Shown: positions 35,434 through 45,933 of the stretch, one piece after another | Position numbering within the stretch: the stretch's first letter is position 1 | Layout of the letters: each line of letters opens with the position of its first letter | From: Rhizobium sp. TH2 | Lineage (GTDB): Bacteria; Pseudomonadota; Alphaproteobacteria; Rhizobiales; Rhizobiaceae | NCBI RefSeq assembly: GCF_024707525.1 | Contig: NZ_CP062231.1 | Location: forward strand, 2,294,001 to 2,358,000 | Reading direction: 5' to 3' | DNA length: 64,000 bases | Notes under the pieces: generated by a model | Seen by the model: only the letters and a program-made list of their open reading frames with translations | What the model was told of the DNA's origin: nothing | Database searches by the model: none | Position numbers and translations under genes: made by a program

Positions 35434-37278
35434 TTACTTGCCGTACGCGTTCAAATCCCTGACCGCGCCACGGTCGGCACTTGTCGCGAAGGCCGCATAG
35501 GCCTTGAGTGCCGTCGTCACGTTGCGCCTGCGCGGTGCGGCCGGCTTCCAGCCCAGTGCGTTCTGCTCTTCGCGGCGCTCGGCGAGCGTCGCCTCGTCGA
35601 CGCGCAGCGAAATCGTGCGGTTGGGGATGTCGATATCGATCATGTCGCCCTCGCGCACCAGCCCGATCGTGCCGCCATTGGCTGCTTCCGGCGAGGCGTG
35701 GCCGATCGACAGGCCCGACGTGCCGCCGGAGAAGCGGCCATCGGTGATCAGCGCGCAGGCCTTGCCCAGGCCGCGGCTCTTGAGATAGCTGGTCGGATAG
35801 AGCATTTCCTGCATACCCGGTCCGCCCTTCGGGCCTTCATAGCGGATGACCACGACGTCGCCCTCGACCACTTCGTTGTTGAGGATGCCCTTGACCGCCG
35901 CGTCCTGGCTCTCGAACACCTTGGCGGGGCCTGAGAATTTCAGGATGCTTTCGTCGACGCCCGCCGTCTTGACGATGCAGCCGTTGAGCGCAAGGTTGCC
36001 CTTGAGTACCGCCAGGCCACCGTCCTTGGAGAACGGGTGCTGTGCATCGCGGATGACGCCCTTCTCGCGATCGAGATCGAGGTCTTCCCAGCGCGCTTCC
36101 TGGCTGAAGGCAACCTGGGTCGGCACGCCGCCGGGTGCTGCACTGAAAAGCTTGAGCGCCGCCGGATTGTCGGTCACCGCGATATCCCACTGCGCCAGCG
36201 CATCGCCGAGCGTCTTGGCATGCACGGTCGGCAGATCGGCATTGATCAGGCCGGCGCGGTTGAGTTCGCCGAGGATCGCCATGATGCCGCCGGCGCGGTG
36301 CACGTCTTCCATGTGCACATCGCTCTTGGCCGGCGCGACCTTGGAAAGGCAGGGAACCCGGCGCGACAGCTGATCGATGTCGTCCATGGTGAAATCGATC
36401 TCGCCTTCATGCGCCGCGGCAAGAATGTGAAGAACCGTATTGGTCGAGCCGCCCATCGCGATATCCAGCGCCATGGCATTTTCGAAAGCGCCCTTGCTGG
36501 CAATGTTGCGCGGCAGCGCGGTCTCGTCGTCGCCTTCATAGTAGCGCTTGCAGAGATCGACGGCGGTGCGGCCGGCCTGCAGGAAAAGCTCCCTGCGGTC
36601 GGCATGGGTGGCGAGCGTCGAGCCGTTGCCCGGCAGCGACAGGCCCAGCGCCTCGGTCAGGCAGTTCATGGAATTTGCGGTAAACATGCCCGAGCAAGAG
36701 CCGCAGGTCGGACAGGCCGAGCGCTCGATGACATCGACGTCCTCGTCGCTGACCTGGTCATCGGCGGCGGCAACCATGGCATCGACCAGATCGAGAGCGA
36801 CCTTCTTGCCATGCATGATCACCTTGCCGGCTTCCATCGGGCCGCCGGAGACGAAGACGGCCGGGATATTGAGGCGCAGCGCCGCCATCAGCATGCCTGG
36901 CGTGATCTTGTCGCAATTGGAGATGCAGACCATGGCGTCGGCGCAGTGGGCGTTGACCATATATTCGACGCTGTCGGCGATCAGTTCGCGCGACGGCAGC
37001 GAATAGAGCATGCCGTCATGGCCCATGGCGATACCGTCATCGACCGCGATCGTGTTGAATTCCTTGGCCACGCCGCCTGATGCCTCGATTTCGCGCGCCA
37101 CCAGCTGGCCGAGATCCTTCAGATGCACATGGCCCGGCACGAACTGGGTGAACGAGTTGACCACGGCAATGATCGGCTTGCCGAAATCGCTGTCCTTCAT
37201 GCCGGTGGCGCGCCACAATCCGCGCGCGCCGGCCATGTTGCGGCCATGGGTGGTGGTTCTCGAGCGATAAACAGGCAT
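35434..37278 (-). CDS. ilvD: Dihydroxy-acid dehydratase
   Basis: Iron-sulfur dehydratase of 614 residues for isoleucine, valine and leucine synthesis, and indirectly pantothenate. Cluster and active-site cysteines appear in [17 protein letters not shown] and [29 protein letters not shown] and the C-terminal [20 protein letters not shown] are standard IlvD/Edd motifs. The length and start ([20 protein letters not shown], preceded by AGGAAA) match relatives. It is transcribed alone, in the opposite direction to aap. Confidence 0.96.
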   Translation of the reverse strand: MPVYRSRTTTHGRNMAGARGLWRATGMKDSDFGKPIIAVVNSFTQFVPGHVHLKDLGQLVAREIEASGGVAKEFNTIAVDDGIAMGHDGMLYSLPSRELIADSVEYMVNAHCADAMVCISNCDKITPGMLMAALRLNIPAVFVSGGPMEAGKVIMHGKKVALDLVDAMVAAADDQVSDEDVDVIERSACPTCGSCSGMFTANSMNCLTEALGLSLPGNGSTLATHADRRELFLQAGRTAVDLCKRYYEGDDETALPRNIASKGAFENAMALDIAMGGSTNTVLHILAAAHEGEIDFTMDDIDQLSRRVPCLSKVAPAKSDVHMEDVHRAGGIMAILGELNRAGLINADLPTVHAKTLGDALAQWDIAVTDNPAALKLFSAAPGGVPTQVAFSQEARWEDLDLDREKGVIRDAQHPFSKDGGLAVLKGNLALNGCIVKTAGVDESILKFSGPAKVFESQDAAVKGILNNEVVEGDVVVIRYEGPKGGPGMQEMLYPTSYLKSRGLGKACALITDGRFSGGTSGLSIGHASPEAANGGTIGLVREGDMIDIDIPNRTISLRVDEATLAERREEQNALGWKPAAPRRRNVTTALKAYAAFATSADRGAVRDLNAYGK

Positions 37279-37402
37279 GGTCGTTTCCTCACATATGACC
37301 GGATTATCCCCGGTTTTCAGCGGTCGTATCGCAAATGGGAAATTGTGTCACTAGCATCAAGGCGCGATCCGGTACGGCTAAAGACACTAGCACAAATGCA
37401 AA

Positions 37403-37423
37403 TCGCCGGCACATGGCCGGCGA
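37403..37423 (-). terminator. exoR: Terminator of exoR
   Basis: Stem TCGCCGGC / GCCGGCGA with a five-base loop, 26 bases after the exoR stop; on the minus strand it is followed by TTTGCATTTG. Confidence 0.7.
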
Positions 37424-37448
37424 CATGAAATAGGAAATACTGCGTCGT

Positions 37449-38246
37449 TCAGTCAGCGCCCTTGCGGATATCGGCCGAAAGCGCCAGCGCCGTGCGGCGC
37501 TCGTCTTCGTTCACCAGCGAGAAGGCCTGTTCCTGCATCTGCTGCAGCCATTCGCGGTCGCGCGGCTCGCAGGTATCGAGTGCCGCCGTCATATAGGCGA
37601 GCCCGCGCACGGTCTGCCCCTCTTCGAAGAGCACGTTGCCGAACACGCCCATGGCGCCGGCATGGCCCTCGCGGCGGGCATGGTTCAGCCACTTCTTGGC
37701 CTGGCGGATGTTGACCTCGCCGCCCTCGCCCGAGAGCAGCATCTTGGCGAGCCGGAACTGCGCCTCGGCATTACCGAAGGCGGATGCCGCCTGGAAATAG
37801 AGCTGCCGGGCCTGGCTGAGATCTGGCGAAACCGGGCTTTCCGGAATACCGCGCGAATAATAGTCGGCCAGCGCCATCAGCGCGTTGACGAAGAACCCGG
37901 TATCGTTCGAGCCCGGCTCGACGCCCTGGGTCGCAATCTCGGAATAGATCTTGAAGGCTTCGAAATCATCCTTCACCACGCCGTCGCCGTCGGCATACAT
38001 GGTGGCAAGTGCCCAGCGCGAACCGGTATGGCCCTTCTCGGCGGCGTAGCGATAGGCCTCGACGGCCTCCTGCTTGTTGCCCTCGCGATAGGCCTTGAAG
38101 CCCAGCTTGAACAGGTCGAACGGGCCGCGCTCCTTGGAAACACTGGCATTGGGGTCGAGCGCCATCGCACTTCCCGCAGCGCCCAGCACGATCAGCGCTG
38201 CGCCCAGTACCATCCCACTCAATCTATTCAACGCAAGATTCGGCAT
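37449..38246 (-). CDS. exoR: Periplasmic regulator ExoR (Sel1-repeat protein)
   Basis: Secreted 265-residue solenoid protein. In Sinorhizobium, ExoR sits in the periplasm and holds the sensor kinase ExoS (ChvG) in check, so it represses succinoglycan and promotes motility. Here a signal peptide (MPNLALNRLSGMVLGAALIV... ending AMA) precedes LDPNASVSKERGPFDLFKLG. Sel1-type repeats follow: EAVEAYRYAAEKGHTGSRWA, QARQLYFQAASAFGNAEAQF, QAKKWLNHARREGHAGAMGV, then GNVLFEEGQTVRGLAYMTAA. Sequence and length agree closely with remembered S. meliloti ExoR (268). The frame continues to 38306, so a longer start is possible. Confidence 0.92.
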   Translation of the reverse strand: MPNLALNRLSGMVLGAALIVLGAAGSAMALDPNASVSKERGPFDLFKLGFKAYREGNKQEAVEAYRYAAEKGHTGSRWALATMYADGDGVVKDDFEAFKIYSEIATQGVEPGSNDTGFFVNALMALADYYSRGIPESPVSPDLSQARQLYFQAASAFGNAEAQFRLAKMLLSGEGGEVNIRQAKKWLNHARREGHAGAMGVFGNVLFEEGQTVRGLAYMTAALDTCEPRDREWLQQMQEQAFSLVNEDERRTALALSADIRKGAD

Positions 38247-38586
38247 ATACTCGGTATCTTTCAAAGGGGAAGGAGACTGCCTTCCCGCGCAGCATGCCAT
38301 TCTCATCGGTTCCCTGGGAAAGTGCGGTCAGACGTGCCGTCTTCGGGGAGAGCTTCCACTCCTCCGAACTCCGATTTAACGACTGGCGATTTCCCAAGCA
38401 GATCCGTTCATTCTGTCCTTGACGCAACGACACGATAAATCCGTCACGTTCTCATGCAGCAATCGCTGCGCCTGTTTTGTGGCAGGAAATGGACCGATTT
38501 TCCATACATCCCGCACCGCCCGGATAATAACGGAAAATGTGTTGCCAAATCGTCACAAGAGCAAAAACGGCCGCAGAAATGCAAAA
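38247..38586. other. Intergenic region between exoR and the valS terminator
   Basis: About 340 bases upstream of exoR, expected to carry its promoter, which in relatives is subject to ChvI control. Plus-strand frames here show no gene features. No confident promoter match was found by eye. Confidence 0.5.
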
Positions 38587-38607
38587 GCCGGGGCAAAACG
38601 CCCCGGC
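38587..38607 (-). terminator. valS: Terminator of valS
   Basis: Stem GCCGGGGC / GCCCCGGC with loop AAAAC; on the minus strand the hairpin is followed by TTTTG, 44 bases after the valS stop. Confidence 0.85.
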
Positions 38608-38650
38608 CAAGGATAGATTCATAAGAAAGTCCCGATATTTGCGGGATGAT

Positions 38651-41479
38651 TCAAATCTCGGAAATGCGCTTCAGGGCGATCTCCAGATTGGCCTTTTCGC
38701 GCTCCAGATCGGCCAGACGCTCGCGTTCCGCCTCCACCACTTCGGGCTTGGCATTGGCAACAAATTTTTCGTTGCCGAGCTTGCCGTTGATGCGGTCGAT
38801 TTCGGCTTGCGCCTTGCCAAGGCCCTTTTCGAGCCGGCTTTGCTCAGCATTGAGATCGATCAGCGAACCGAGCGGCAGGCAGGCCGTCGCCTCGCCGATG
38901 ACAATCTGTGCCGCGCCCTTGGGTGCAGTATCGGCAAAGCTGATCGCTTCCACGCGCGCCAGCCGCTTGATCGCACCATCCTGACGCTCGGCACGCGACC
39001 GCGTGACATCGCTTGCTCCGACGATCACCAGCGGCGCGGTGGCGGCCGGCGGCACGTTCATTTCGGCGCGGGCCGAACGGATTCCGGTGACGACCTCGAT
39101 CAGCCAGTTGATCTCGTCAGCTGCTGACTTGTCGGCAAAGCCCGGCTTCGGCCAGTCGGCGTGGCAGAGCAGCTTTGCCCGCGACGATGTGTGTTCCCAG
39201 AGTTCTTCCGTCATGAACGGCATGAACGGATGCAGCAGCTTGTAGGTCTCGTCGAGCACGTAGGCCGCGCAGGCCTGCGCCTCGGCCTTGGCGGCCTCGT
39301 CGTCGCCCATGAAGATCGGCTTCAGAAGTTCGAGATACCAGTCGCAGAACTGGTTCCAGACGAAGCGATAAAGCGCACCCGCCGCCTCGTTGAAACGGAA
39401 CTGCTCGATTCCCGTGGTGACCGCGCCGACGGTTTCCGCGAGTTCCGTCAGGATCCACCTGTTGACGGTGAGCTTGGCATTTTCCGGCCGGAAATCCGGA
39501 TCGTGCTTGACGCCGTTCATATCGGCAAAGCGCGTCGCGTTCCAAAGCTTGGTGCCGAAATTGCGGTAGCCGGCAATACGCGCCGGATCGAGCTTCACGT
39601 CCCTGCCCTGCGCCGCCATGATCGCCAGCGTAAACCGCAGCGCGTCGGCGCCATATTCGTCGATCAGTTCCAGCGGATCGATGACATTGCCCTTGGATTT
39701 CGACATTTTCTGCCCGTTCTTGTCGCGCACCAGGGCATGGACATAGACGGTATGGAAAGGCTCGATCGGCACGCCGGCGCCGTCCTTCATCAAGTGCAGG
39801 CCCATCATCATCATGCGGGCGACCCAGAAGAAGATGATGTCGAAGCCGGTCACCAGCACGTCGGTCTGGTAATAGCGGGCAAGCTCCGGCGTCTTTTCCG
39901 GCCAGCCGAGCGTCGAGAACGGCCAGAGCGCCGACGAGAACCACGTATCGAGCACGTCCTCGTCACGGGTCAAAATCTGATCGGGCTTCATGTTTTCGAG
40001 GAGATCCTCGACCAGAGCCTTCATCGGGCCTTCGTGGCTGAGATAATGCTGGATGGCGGCGTGCAGTGCTTCCTCCTCCGTCTTCTCGACGAAGACGGTT
40101 CCATCCGGGCCGTACCAGGCCGGGATCTGGTGACCCCACCAGAGCTGCCGCGACACGCACCAGGGCTGGATGTTCTCCATCCATTCGAAATAGGTCTTTT
40201 CCCAGTTCTTCGGTACGAAATTTGTCCGGCCCTCGCGGACCGATTCGATCGCGGGCTTGGCCAGCGTCGCGGCATCGACATACCATTGCTCAGTCAGGCG
40301 CGGCTCGATCGGCACGCCGCCACGGTCGCCATGCGGCACCGTATGCGTATGCGGCTCGACCTTGTCGAGCAGGCCCCATTCCTCGAACAGCGCGACGATT
40401 GTCTTGCGCGCGGCGAAACGATCGGCACCATCGACCGCCTTGATCAGGCTGGAAAGCGCGTCGGTCTGCGGCAGGCCTTCCAGGAATTCCTCGTTCTCGT
40501 CGAGCGTAACCCGGCCATCGACGGTCAGGATATTGACCATCCGGAGCCCGGTGCGCTTGCCGACATCGAAGTCGTTGAAGTCATGCGCAGGCGTCATCTT
40601 CACCGCGCCGGTGCCGGCATCGGGGTCGGGATATTCGTCGGCGACGATCGGAATGCGGCGTCCGACGCCCGGCAGGATCACATGCTTGCCGACCAGCGAC
40701 TGGTAGCGCGTATCCTCGGGGCTGACCGCGACACCGGTATCGCCGAGATAGGTTTCCGGCCGCGTCGTCGCGACGACCAGGTAGTCGCGCGTCTCGGTGA
40801 CCGAGGTCTGCGTCTCTTCGTTATAGGCAACGGGATGTTCATAGGTGACACCCGGCTCGAGCGGATAGCGCAGGTGCCAGAGATTGCCCTTGACCTCGAT
40901 CTGCTCGACCTCGAGGTCCGAGATCGCGGTCAAGAGCTTCGGGTCCCAGTTGACCAGCCTCTTGTCCTTGTAGATCAGGCCTTCCTTGTAGAGCTGGACG
41001 AAGACTTCCAGCACCGCCTCGGAAAGTCCCTCGTCCATGGTGAAGCGCTCGCGCGACCAGTCGCAGGAGGCGCCCAGGCGCTTGAGCTGGTTGAAGATGA
41101 TGCCGCCGGATTCGTCCTTCCACTGCCAGACGCGCTCGACGAAGGCCTCGCGGCCCATGTCGCGGCGTGACGGCAGCTGGCGCTCCATCAGTTGGCGCTC
41201 GACCACCATCTGGGTGGCGATGCCGGCATGGTCCATGCCGGGCTGCCAAAGCACGTCCTTGCCTCGCATCCGCTCGAAGCGGATCATGATGTCCTGCAGC
41301 GTATTGTTGAGCGCGTGGCCCATATGCAGCGAGCCGGTCACGTTCGGCGGCGGGATCACGATGCAGAACGTTTCCGCGCCGGGCTCGGCATTGGCGCCGG
41401 CAGCGAACGCGCGCGCATCCTCCCATTGCTTGGCGATCCGGGGTTCGATTGCGGCGGAATCGTAGGTTTTATCGAGCAT
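38651..41479 (-). CDS. valS: Valyl-tRNA synthetase
   Basis: Class I aminoacyl-tRNA synthetase of 942 residues that charges tRNA-Val. The HIGH-type motif is [15 protein letters not shown] near residue 42; the KMSKS loop is [13 protein letters not shown] in the middle. The large CP1 editing insertion includes [15 protein letters not shown] and the [16 protein letters not shown] region. The C-terminal anticodon-binding domain is followed by a coiled-coil arm ([20 protein letters not shown] and [16 protein letters not shown]) that contacts the tRNA. Full length for the family. Confidence 0.97.
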   Translation of the reverse strand: MLDKTYDSAAIEPRIAKQWEDARAFAAGANAEPGAETFCIVIPPPNVTGSLHMGHALNNTLQDIMIRFERMRGKDVLWQPGMDHAGIATQMVVERQLMERQLPSRRDMGREAFVERVWQWKDESGGIIFNQLKRLGASCDWSRERFTMDEGLSEAVLEVFVQLYKEGLIYKDKRLVNWDPKLLTAISDLEVEQIEVKGNLWHLRYPLEPGVTYEHPVAYNEETQTSVTETRDYLVVATTRPETYLGDTGVAVSPEDTRYQSLVGKHVILPGVGRRIPIVADEYPDPDAGTGAVKMTPAHDFNDFDVGKRTGLRMVNILTVDGRVTLDENEEFLEGLPQTDALSSLIKAVDGADRFAARKTIVALFEEWGLLDKVEPHTHTVPHGDRGGVPIEPRLTEQWYVDAATLAKPAIESVREGRTNFVPKNWEKTYFEWMENIQPWCVSRQLWWGHQIPAWYGPDGTVFVEKTEEEALHAAIQHYLSHEGPMKALVEDLLENMKPDQILTRDEDVLDTWFSSALWPFSTLGWPEKTPELARYYQTDVLVTGFDIIFFWVARMMMMGLHLMKDGAGVPIEPFHTVYVHALVRDKNGQKMSKSKGNVIDPLELIDEYGADALRFTLAIMAAQGRDVKLDPARIAGYRNFGTKLWNATRFADMNGVKHDPDFRPENAKLTVNRWILTELAETVGAVTTGIEQFRFNEAAGALYRFVWNQFCDWYLELLKPIFMGDDEAAKAEAQACAAYVLDETYKLLHPFMPFMTEELWEHTSSRAKLLCHADWPKPGFADKSAADEINWLIEVVTGIRSARAEMNVPPAATAPLVIVGASDVTRSRAERQDGAIKRLARVEAISFADTAPKGAAQIVIGEATACLPLGSLIDLNAEQSRLEKGLGKAQAEIDRINGKLGNEKFVANAKPEVVEAERERLADLEREKANLEIALKRISEI

Positions 41480-41558
41480 CTGACATTACCACTCACTGAA
41501 ATTTTGCTGCTTTCCGTAATCGCTTGCGGGTTTGGAAGTCAATGCGGAACGCAAAAAC

Positions 41559-41574
41559 GCCGCCTCGCGGCGGC
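41559..41574 (-). terminator. Terminator of the popZ-like gene
   Basis: Stem GCCGCC / GGCGGC with loop TCGC; the minus strand continues GTTTTTGC, 24 bases after the stop at 41598. Confidence 0.75.
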
Positions 41575-41597
41575 TCTTCGAAGCGATGTCGGCGATC

Positions 41598-42404
41598 TCA
41601 GCGGCGCGGGCCGCGCGCCACGCGCTCGATTTCCTCACGCACCAGCCGCTCCACCAGCGTCGGCAGGTTGTCGTCCAGCCAATCCTGCAGCATGGGGCGC
41701 AGCAGGTCCTCGGCGATCTCGTCGAACGACCGTCGTTCCGCGCTATCGACCGCTGCGGCCAGATCCTGGAATGCGCGGGCGACCTGCTGGCCGGTGCCTG
41801 CGGAGATCAGGCTCGGTGCCGCGATCATCTCCTCCACCACTTCAGGCGCCGGCATCAGGTCCTCGCCGATTTCCAGATGCTCTTCCGTCACCGGAACGAC
41901 CCAGGCCGGTTCCGGCACCAGCTCCGGCTCGACCACGGCACTCGCACCGCCTACGAGCGTCATGCGGTTCGTCATCAGGGGGCTCGTAGCCTCCTCCACC
42001 GGCTCGGCCGGCTTCGGCGTCAGCTCGCGAAGGCCCGGATTGCGCTCGGATGCTGCACGTACACGCGCGGCGACATCGGCAAGCGACAGTGATTTCTGCG
42101 GCTGGGCGGCTGGTAGTTCCGGAGCGTGCAATGGCGCTTCGAGCGTCGGCTCTTGCAGGCGGTCCTCGTAGGTTTCACGCGCCAGCCTGGCATCCGCCTC
42201 CTGCTGCTGCGCGAAAATCTCGTCGACCGTCAGCGGCACTTCTTCCGTATCGTCATTGGCCGCATCGCCCGAGAAGCCCTCGGGCTCGGCCATCCCGGTC
42301 GCGAGGCCAGGCTGGGGAACCGGGTCATTGCTCTCGATGATCCGGCGTATCGATGCCAGGATCTCATCCATGGAAGGTTCACGCACTACATTTGGCTGAG
42401 CCAT
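41598..42404 (-). CDS. popZ: PopZ-like polar organising protein (DUF2497)
   Basis: A 268-residue acidic, largely disordered protein with two conserved ends. The N-terminal helix is EPSMDEILASIRRIIESND; the C-terminal oligomerisation helices are RPMLQDWLDDNLPTLVERLV then REEIERVARG. Between them is a Pro/Glu-rich low-complexity linker. This is the architecture of PopZ, which forms a polar matrix that anchors chromosome origins or growth-pole factors; in Agrobacterium the homologue also lies beside valS and tolC. The gene is transcribed toward valS with its own terminator. Confidence 0.9.
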   Translation of the reverse strand: MAQPNVVREPSMDEILASIRRIIESNDPVPQPGLATGMAEPEGFSGDAANDDTEEVPLTVDEIFAQQQEADARLARETYEDRLQEPTLEAPLHAPELPAAQPQKSLSLADVAARVRAASERNPGLRELTPKPAEPVEEATSPLMTNRMTLVGGASAVVEPELVPEPAWVVPVTEEHLEIGEDLMPAPEVVEEMIAAPSLISAGTGQQVARAFQDLAAAVDSAERRSFDEIAEDLLRPMLQDWLDDNLPTLVERLVREEIERVARGPRR

Positions 42405-42539
42405 AGTCTTCCCCGCATTGCCGCATTCTTTTCAAGCCGCCCGTCTGACCCGCGCGGACAACTTACGTCATCGCCCGGACGGAAAAAACGGCTGCGAATC
42501 AAATTACGACCATGATGCACAGATTTATCGGCAAGATGA

Positions 42540-42561
42540 ATCCCCGAAATTAGCGGGGGAT
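42540..42561 (-). terminator. Likely terminator of the TolC-family gene
   Basis: Inverted repeat ATCCCC / GGGGAT around AAATTAGC-type loop sequence, about 33 bases downstream of the tolC stop at 42594. The following U-tract is weak. Confidence 0.5.
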
Positions 42562-42593
42562 GTGTCGCGATGACTCGGGGGGAGCGTCTGGCC

Positions 42594-44009
42594 TCAGCGG
42601 CCATCGACCGTGCGAAGTCCGAACCAGGCGTCCTTGACCTTGTTGTAATGGACTTCCGGCTTGTATTCGGTGACCTGCAGGTTCTGGGTTTCCACCGTGA
42701 GCCGTCCCATCGAGGCGAGGATGGAAAAGCTTGCCACGACCGCGTCGCGCTGGGCGACAGCCAGGCTTTCCTTGGCGTTGAGCACCACGGCCTGTGCGGT
42801 CAGCACGTCGAGCTGGGTCGCCTGCCCAGCCGCCCGCTCCTCGATAACCCCCGCCAGTGCGTCGTTCGCAGCCTTAAGCTGGGTATTGTTGGCGTCGATG
42901 ATGGCGAGCGCCGCTTCATATTGCGCCATGGCCGAGACGATAGTCTGCTGCACTTCCAGCCGCGCCGAGTCGAGCAGGATCCGCTGCTGGCCAAGCCGCT
43001 CCTTCGCCTGGCGGATCTGGCCGTATTCGGCACCGCCCTGGTAGAGCGGCACGTTGAGGCGCGCGGTGATCGACGAGGAATTGTAGTTGGAAAGCGAGCT
43101 GACGCCTACGGTGCCTTCCGTGCTCTGGATCTGGCCCTGGACGACGACGCCGGGAAGCATGGCACCCTCCGCCGATTTCACCTGGAATCCGGCCGCGTCG
43201 ATCGCATGCATGGTGGAGAGGATCGAAGGATGCTCGCGCCAGCCGGTTGCGACCGCCGTATCGATATTCTTGGGGAGGAGCTTGCTCACTGGCTTGGCCG
43301 GGCGCACGTCCTTTGGTGCGTCGCCAACAATTTGCACATAAACCGCCTCGCTCTGCTTGAGCTGCGATATAGCGGCGGCCACCAGCGCCTGGGCTCGCGC
43401 AAGATCGGCTTCTGCGAGACTGACATCCGTAGTGGTCCCGTCGCCGAGATCGAGACGGGTTTTGGCGGCACTCACCTGCTCGCGAAGAAAGGCGATATTC
43501 TGCTTCCGGAAGACTATGATCTGCTGGTCGCGGCCGATATTGGCATAGACTTCGGCGGCGGAAAGCAGGATCTGGATCTCCCGTGCCCGCAGCGACGCGC
43601 GCTCCGAAAACACCGTGGACTCTGCCGCGCGGACGTTGTTCAGCGTCTGGAAGCCATCGAAAATCTGTTGCGTGATGGTCAGGCCGCGCTGGTGTGATGT
43701 CGCTTTTATACGGTCGGTCGGTATTGGCTGGCCGAACTCGTTTACCTCGCCACTCGGAAACGTCGCGCCGCTATTGTCGTACCAGGTCTGGGTATTCTGC
43801 GCGAAAGCCGAGATCTGCGGCCGCCAGCCGGCCTTCGCGATCGTCACGCCCTCGTCCGTTGCACGCAGTCCGGCCCGCGCAGCATTGAGGTCGGGATTGT
43901 TGTCGTAAGCCTTGGCCATGGCGTCGAAAATCGTCTCGGCCGCTGCCGGCGCCGCAAGCAACACCGGCACCACGAACGCGGCCAGAAACGCCATTCTCAA
44001 CTTCAGCAC
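42594..44009 (-). CDS. tolC: TolC family outer-membrane channel protein
   Basis: Outer-membrane channel of 471 residues for type I secretion and drug efflux. The signal peptide AFLAAFVVPVLLAAPAAA is followed by ETIFDAMAKAYDNNPDLNAA, the classical start of mature TolC. Two structural repeats are visible: AARAGLRATDEGVTIAKAG with QQIFDGFQTLNNVRAAEST, and later the equivalent NVPLYQGGAEYGQIRQAKE. Long helices form the periplasmic tunnel. The start is a GTG at 44009 behind AGGGTGA; an internal ATG at 43994 is the alternative. It may serve type I exporters encoded elsewhere, possibly including one for the giant repeat protein (inference). Confidence 0.93.
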   Translation of the reverse strand: MLKLRMAFLAAFVVPVLLAAPAAAETIFDAMAKAYDNNPDLNAARAGLRATDEGVTIAKAGWRPQISAFAQNTQTWYDNSGATFPSGEVNEFGQPIPTDRIKATSHQRGLTITQQIFDGFQTLNNVRAAESTVFSERASLRAREIQILLSAAEVYANIGRDQQIIVFRKQNIAFLREQVSAAKTRLDLGDGTTTDVSLAEADLARAQALVAAAISQLKQSEAVYVQIVGDAPKDVRPAKPVSKLLPKNIDTAVATGWREHPSILSTMHAIDAAGFQVKSAEGAMLPGVVVQGQIQSTEGTVGVSSLSNYNSSSITARLNVPLYQGGAEYGQIRQAKERLGQQRILLDSARLEVQQTIVSAMAQYEAALAIIDANNTQLKAANDALAGVIEERAAGQATQLDVLTAQAVVLNAKESLAVAQRDAVVASFSILASMGRLTVETQNLQVTEYKPEVHYNKVKDAWFGLRTVDGR

Positions 44010-44252
44010 TGCTTATCACCCTGCCTTCGGCATCATGCCGTCCGTCCGCGGGCTTGGGCCCGTCTTGGTTCTGCTGAATCGATCAGCACCGCGCCCTGGC
44101 CCGAAAGCACGGCTAGTCGATCGTCTGTCACGCGGAATATGACTGCCGACAGCGATCCGGGCAATCGCCAATAGCGCCGCGAGGGGCGAATGAAAAGCCT
44201 CGTTGCGGATCAGCAACAATTTTAGATAATCAAAATATACGTTTCGGCCAGT

Positions 44253-44915
44253 TCAGAACAGGAATTCCGCGACCTTCTCGAAGCCCGGCAGCATCCGCAC
44301 CGAGGCGTTGAAGGCGAAGCGTTCCGAATGGCTGTTGCCCTCGCGCACGAAGATATGCGTGCCCGACGACTGGCCGCGCCCGACGACGGCGACCAGCCTG
44401 CCGCCCTGCTTGAGCTGGGAAAACAATGCCTCGGGAATCGTCTCAACCGCGCCGTTGATCAGGATAACGTCATAGGGCGCCTTGGCGGAACAGCCAGCAG
44501 CAAGATCGCCCTCCACGATCGTCGCGTTGGAAAGCCCGATCGCGTCAAGATTTGCCTTCGCCTGCGCCGCGAGCGCCGCATCGCTTTCCAGGCCCACGAC
44601 CGATCCGGCGAAATGTGCCAGAAGCGCCGTCGCATATCCCGCGCCGCAGCCGAGATCGAGCACATGGTCGGTCGGCCGGATTTCGAGGAGTTGCAGCATC
44701 TTGGCAAGTGGCGAAGGCGCCATCATGTAGCGGCCCGGTGCGATTTCGATGTCATTGTCGATATAGGCAACGGGCTTCAGCCGCTCGGCCACGAAATCCT
44801 CGCGCCTGACGGCGATGAAGGCGTTCAGAATGGGATGGTTGGTGACATCGGTCGTCCGGATCTGGCCATCGACCATCTTCATGCGGAGCGCTGCATAATC
44901 CATTGTCGTCGCCAT
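44253..44915 (-). CDS. pcm: Protein-L-isoaspartate O-methyltransferase family protein
   Basis: SAM-dependent methyltransferase of about 220 residues of the PCMT family, which starts repair of damaged aspartyl residues; rhizobial members of this subclass may have other targets. After MDYAALRMKMVDGQIRTTDV comes FVAERLKPVAYIDNDIEI. The SAM site is DHVLDLGCGAGYATALLAHF, followed by VVGLESDAALA and PYDVILINGAVETIPEALFS. The frame extends to 44978; the start at 44915 has GAAGG ahead, and the ATG at 44903 is possible. It lies upstream of tolC in the same direction, as in S. meliloti by memory, but 243 bases apart. Confidence 0.88.
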   Translation of the reverse strand: MATTMDYAALRMKMVDGQIRTTDVTNHPILNAFIAVRREDFVAERLKPVAYIDNDIEIAPGRYMMAPSPLAKMLQLLEIRPTDHVLDLGCGAGYATALLAHFAGSVVGLESDAALAAQAKANLDAIGLSNATIVEGDLAAGCSAKAPYDVILINGAVETIPEALFSQLKQGGRLVAVVGRGQSSGTHIFVREGNSHSERFAFNASVRMLPGFEKVAEFLF

Positions 44916-45162
44916 ACCGGGGGCCTTCTCGATAGAATTCTGTGATCCGGTCATAATTGGCCGCTGACCGGCTTTCAAGCGGCAAAACGCAGCAGCGGGA
45001 AATTAGGGCGAGGATCATGAGATGAATGGAAGAAGCGAGGAGGTGTCGTCCGGAATCGACATCCGCTTGCGATTGGCCAGCCCACAAGCCACTTATTCAT
45101 ATTACATTCACTTCAAAGCATATACGCTTGTCGGGCGTATGCACCAGGAACGGAGAGTTCCA

Positions 45163-45468
45163 ATGAAGAAGTTCTTACTCGTTAGCGTCGCGGCCATATT
45201 TGCGGCGACCTCGTTTGCCCCCGCCGTAGCGGAAGCAGGACATCGTGGATGGAAGTGGCGCAATGGTGGCCATCATCATGGCTGGAACCATCGTGGCTGG
45301 CGCGGCAATCGTTACGCCTATCGTCATGGCCGCTACTATGGCCGTTATCACGGGCGCCGATACGGTAGATACTGGGGACCAAGAGTCATTGTCGTCGCAC
45401 CGGGCTATTACGGCGGGTACAACGATGGCTATTACTATGATGACCAACCCCGTGAAAGTGGACGATAG
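45163..45468 (+). CDS. Small secreted His/Gly/Tyr/Arg-rich protein
   Basis: Pre-protein of 101 residues. The N-terminus MKKFLLVSVAAIFAATSFAP is a clear signal peptide ending around AEA. The rest is low-complexity: NGGHHHGWNHRGW, then tyrosine/arginine/glycine stretches (HGRYYGRYHGRRYGRYWG), a short hydrophobic VIVVAPGYYGG, and a tyrosine-acidic end. GGAG is positioned correctly before the ATG at 45163. The composition suggests a cell-envelope or metal-binding protein, but no family name can be attached. Such short proteins are frequent in rhizobia. Confidence 0.8.
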   Translation: MKKFLLVSVAAIFAATSFAPAVAEAGHRGWKWRNGGHHHGWNHRGWRGNRYAYRHGRYYGRYHGRRYGRYWGPRVIVVAPGYYGGYNDGYYYDDQPRESGR

Positions 45469-45933
45469 AGAGCGCTAAACTGCGCCCGTTCGCTGACGTC
45501 ATGCCTGCGATTGCTGGCCCTCTTGCGCGGGTCGATCGTCGATCGGATATGGATATTTGCCTCGCGCGAAGCCTTGATAAACGCTTGGCTGGCGCTGTTT
45601 GCCGTCGCGCGCGCCTCCAGAGCATCATGGAGCGCCACCGGGCGCCCCGCCCGCAATACTATCTGTCTGCATCTACCGGCTAGATCGAATGAAGGCCTCG
45701 CCCCGAATTGGGCGATCGAAGTTTGCCAATCCGCCGCCGCCACACCCTGCTTTCTGCCGAGATGGAGTAACCTGCAACAAAATACTTTGCGAATGATTCC
45801 AGGGGTGCCCGCCTTTATCTCTCGCCTCCGCTCGTAGAATGTCCGTGCTCCGAAGTTACTCAGAATTTCAAAATGATAGCAGCCCGAACGTGCGACATGA
45901 TGTGAACATGGAGGGACTGTTGATCGGGGCGAT
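45469..45933. other. Intergenic region without a supported gene
   Basis: Between the small secreted protein and the convergent glycosidase gene. Frames of 60-108 codons exist on both strands but lack ribosome sites and recognisable content. No clear terminator was seen. Confidence 0.5.
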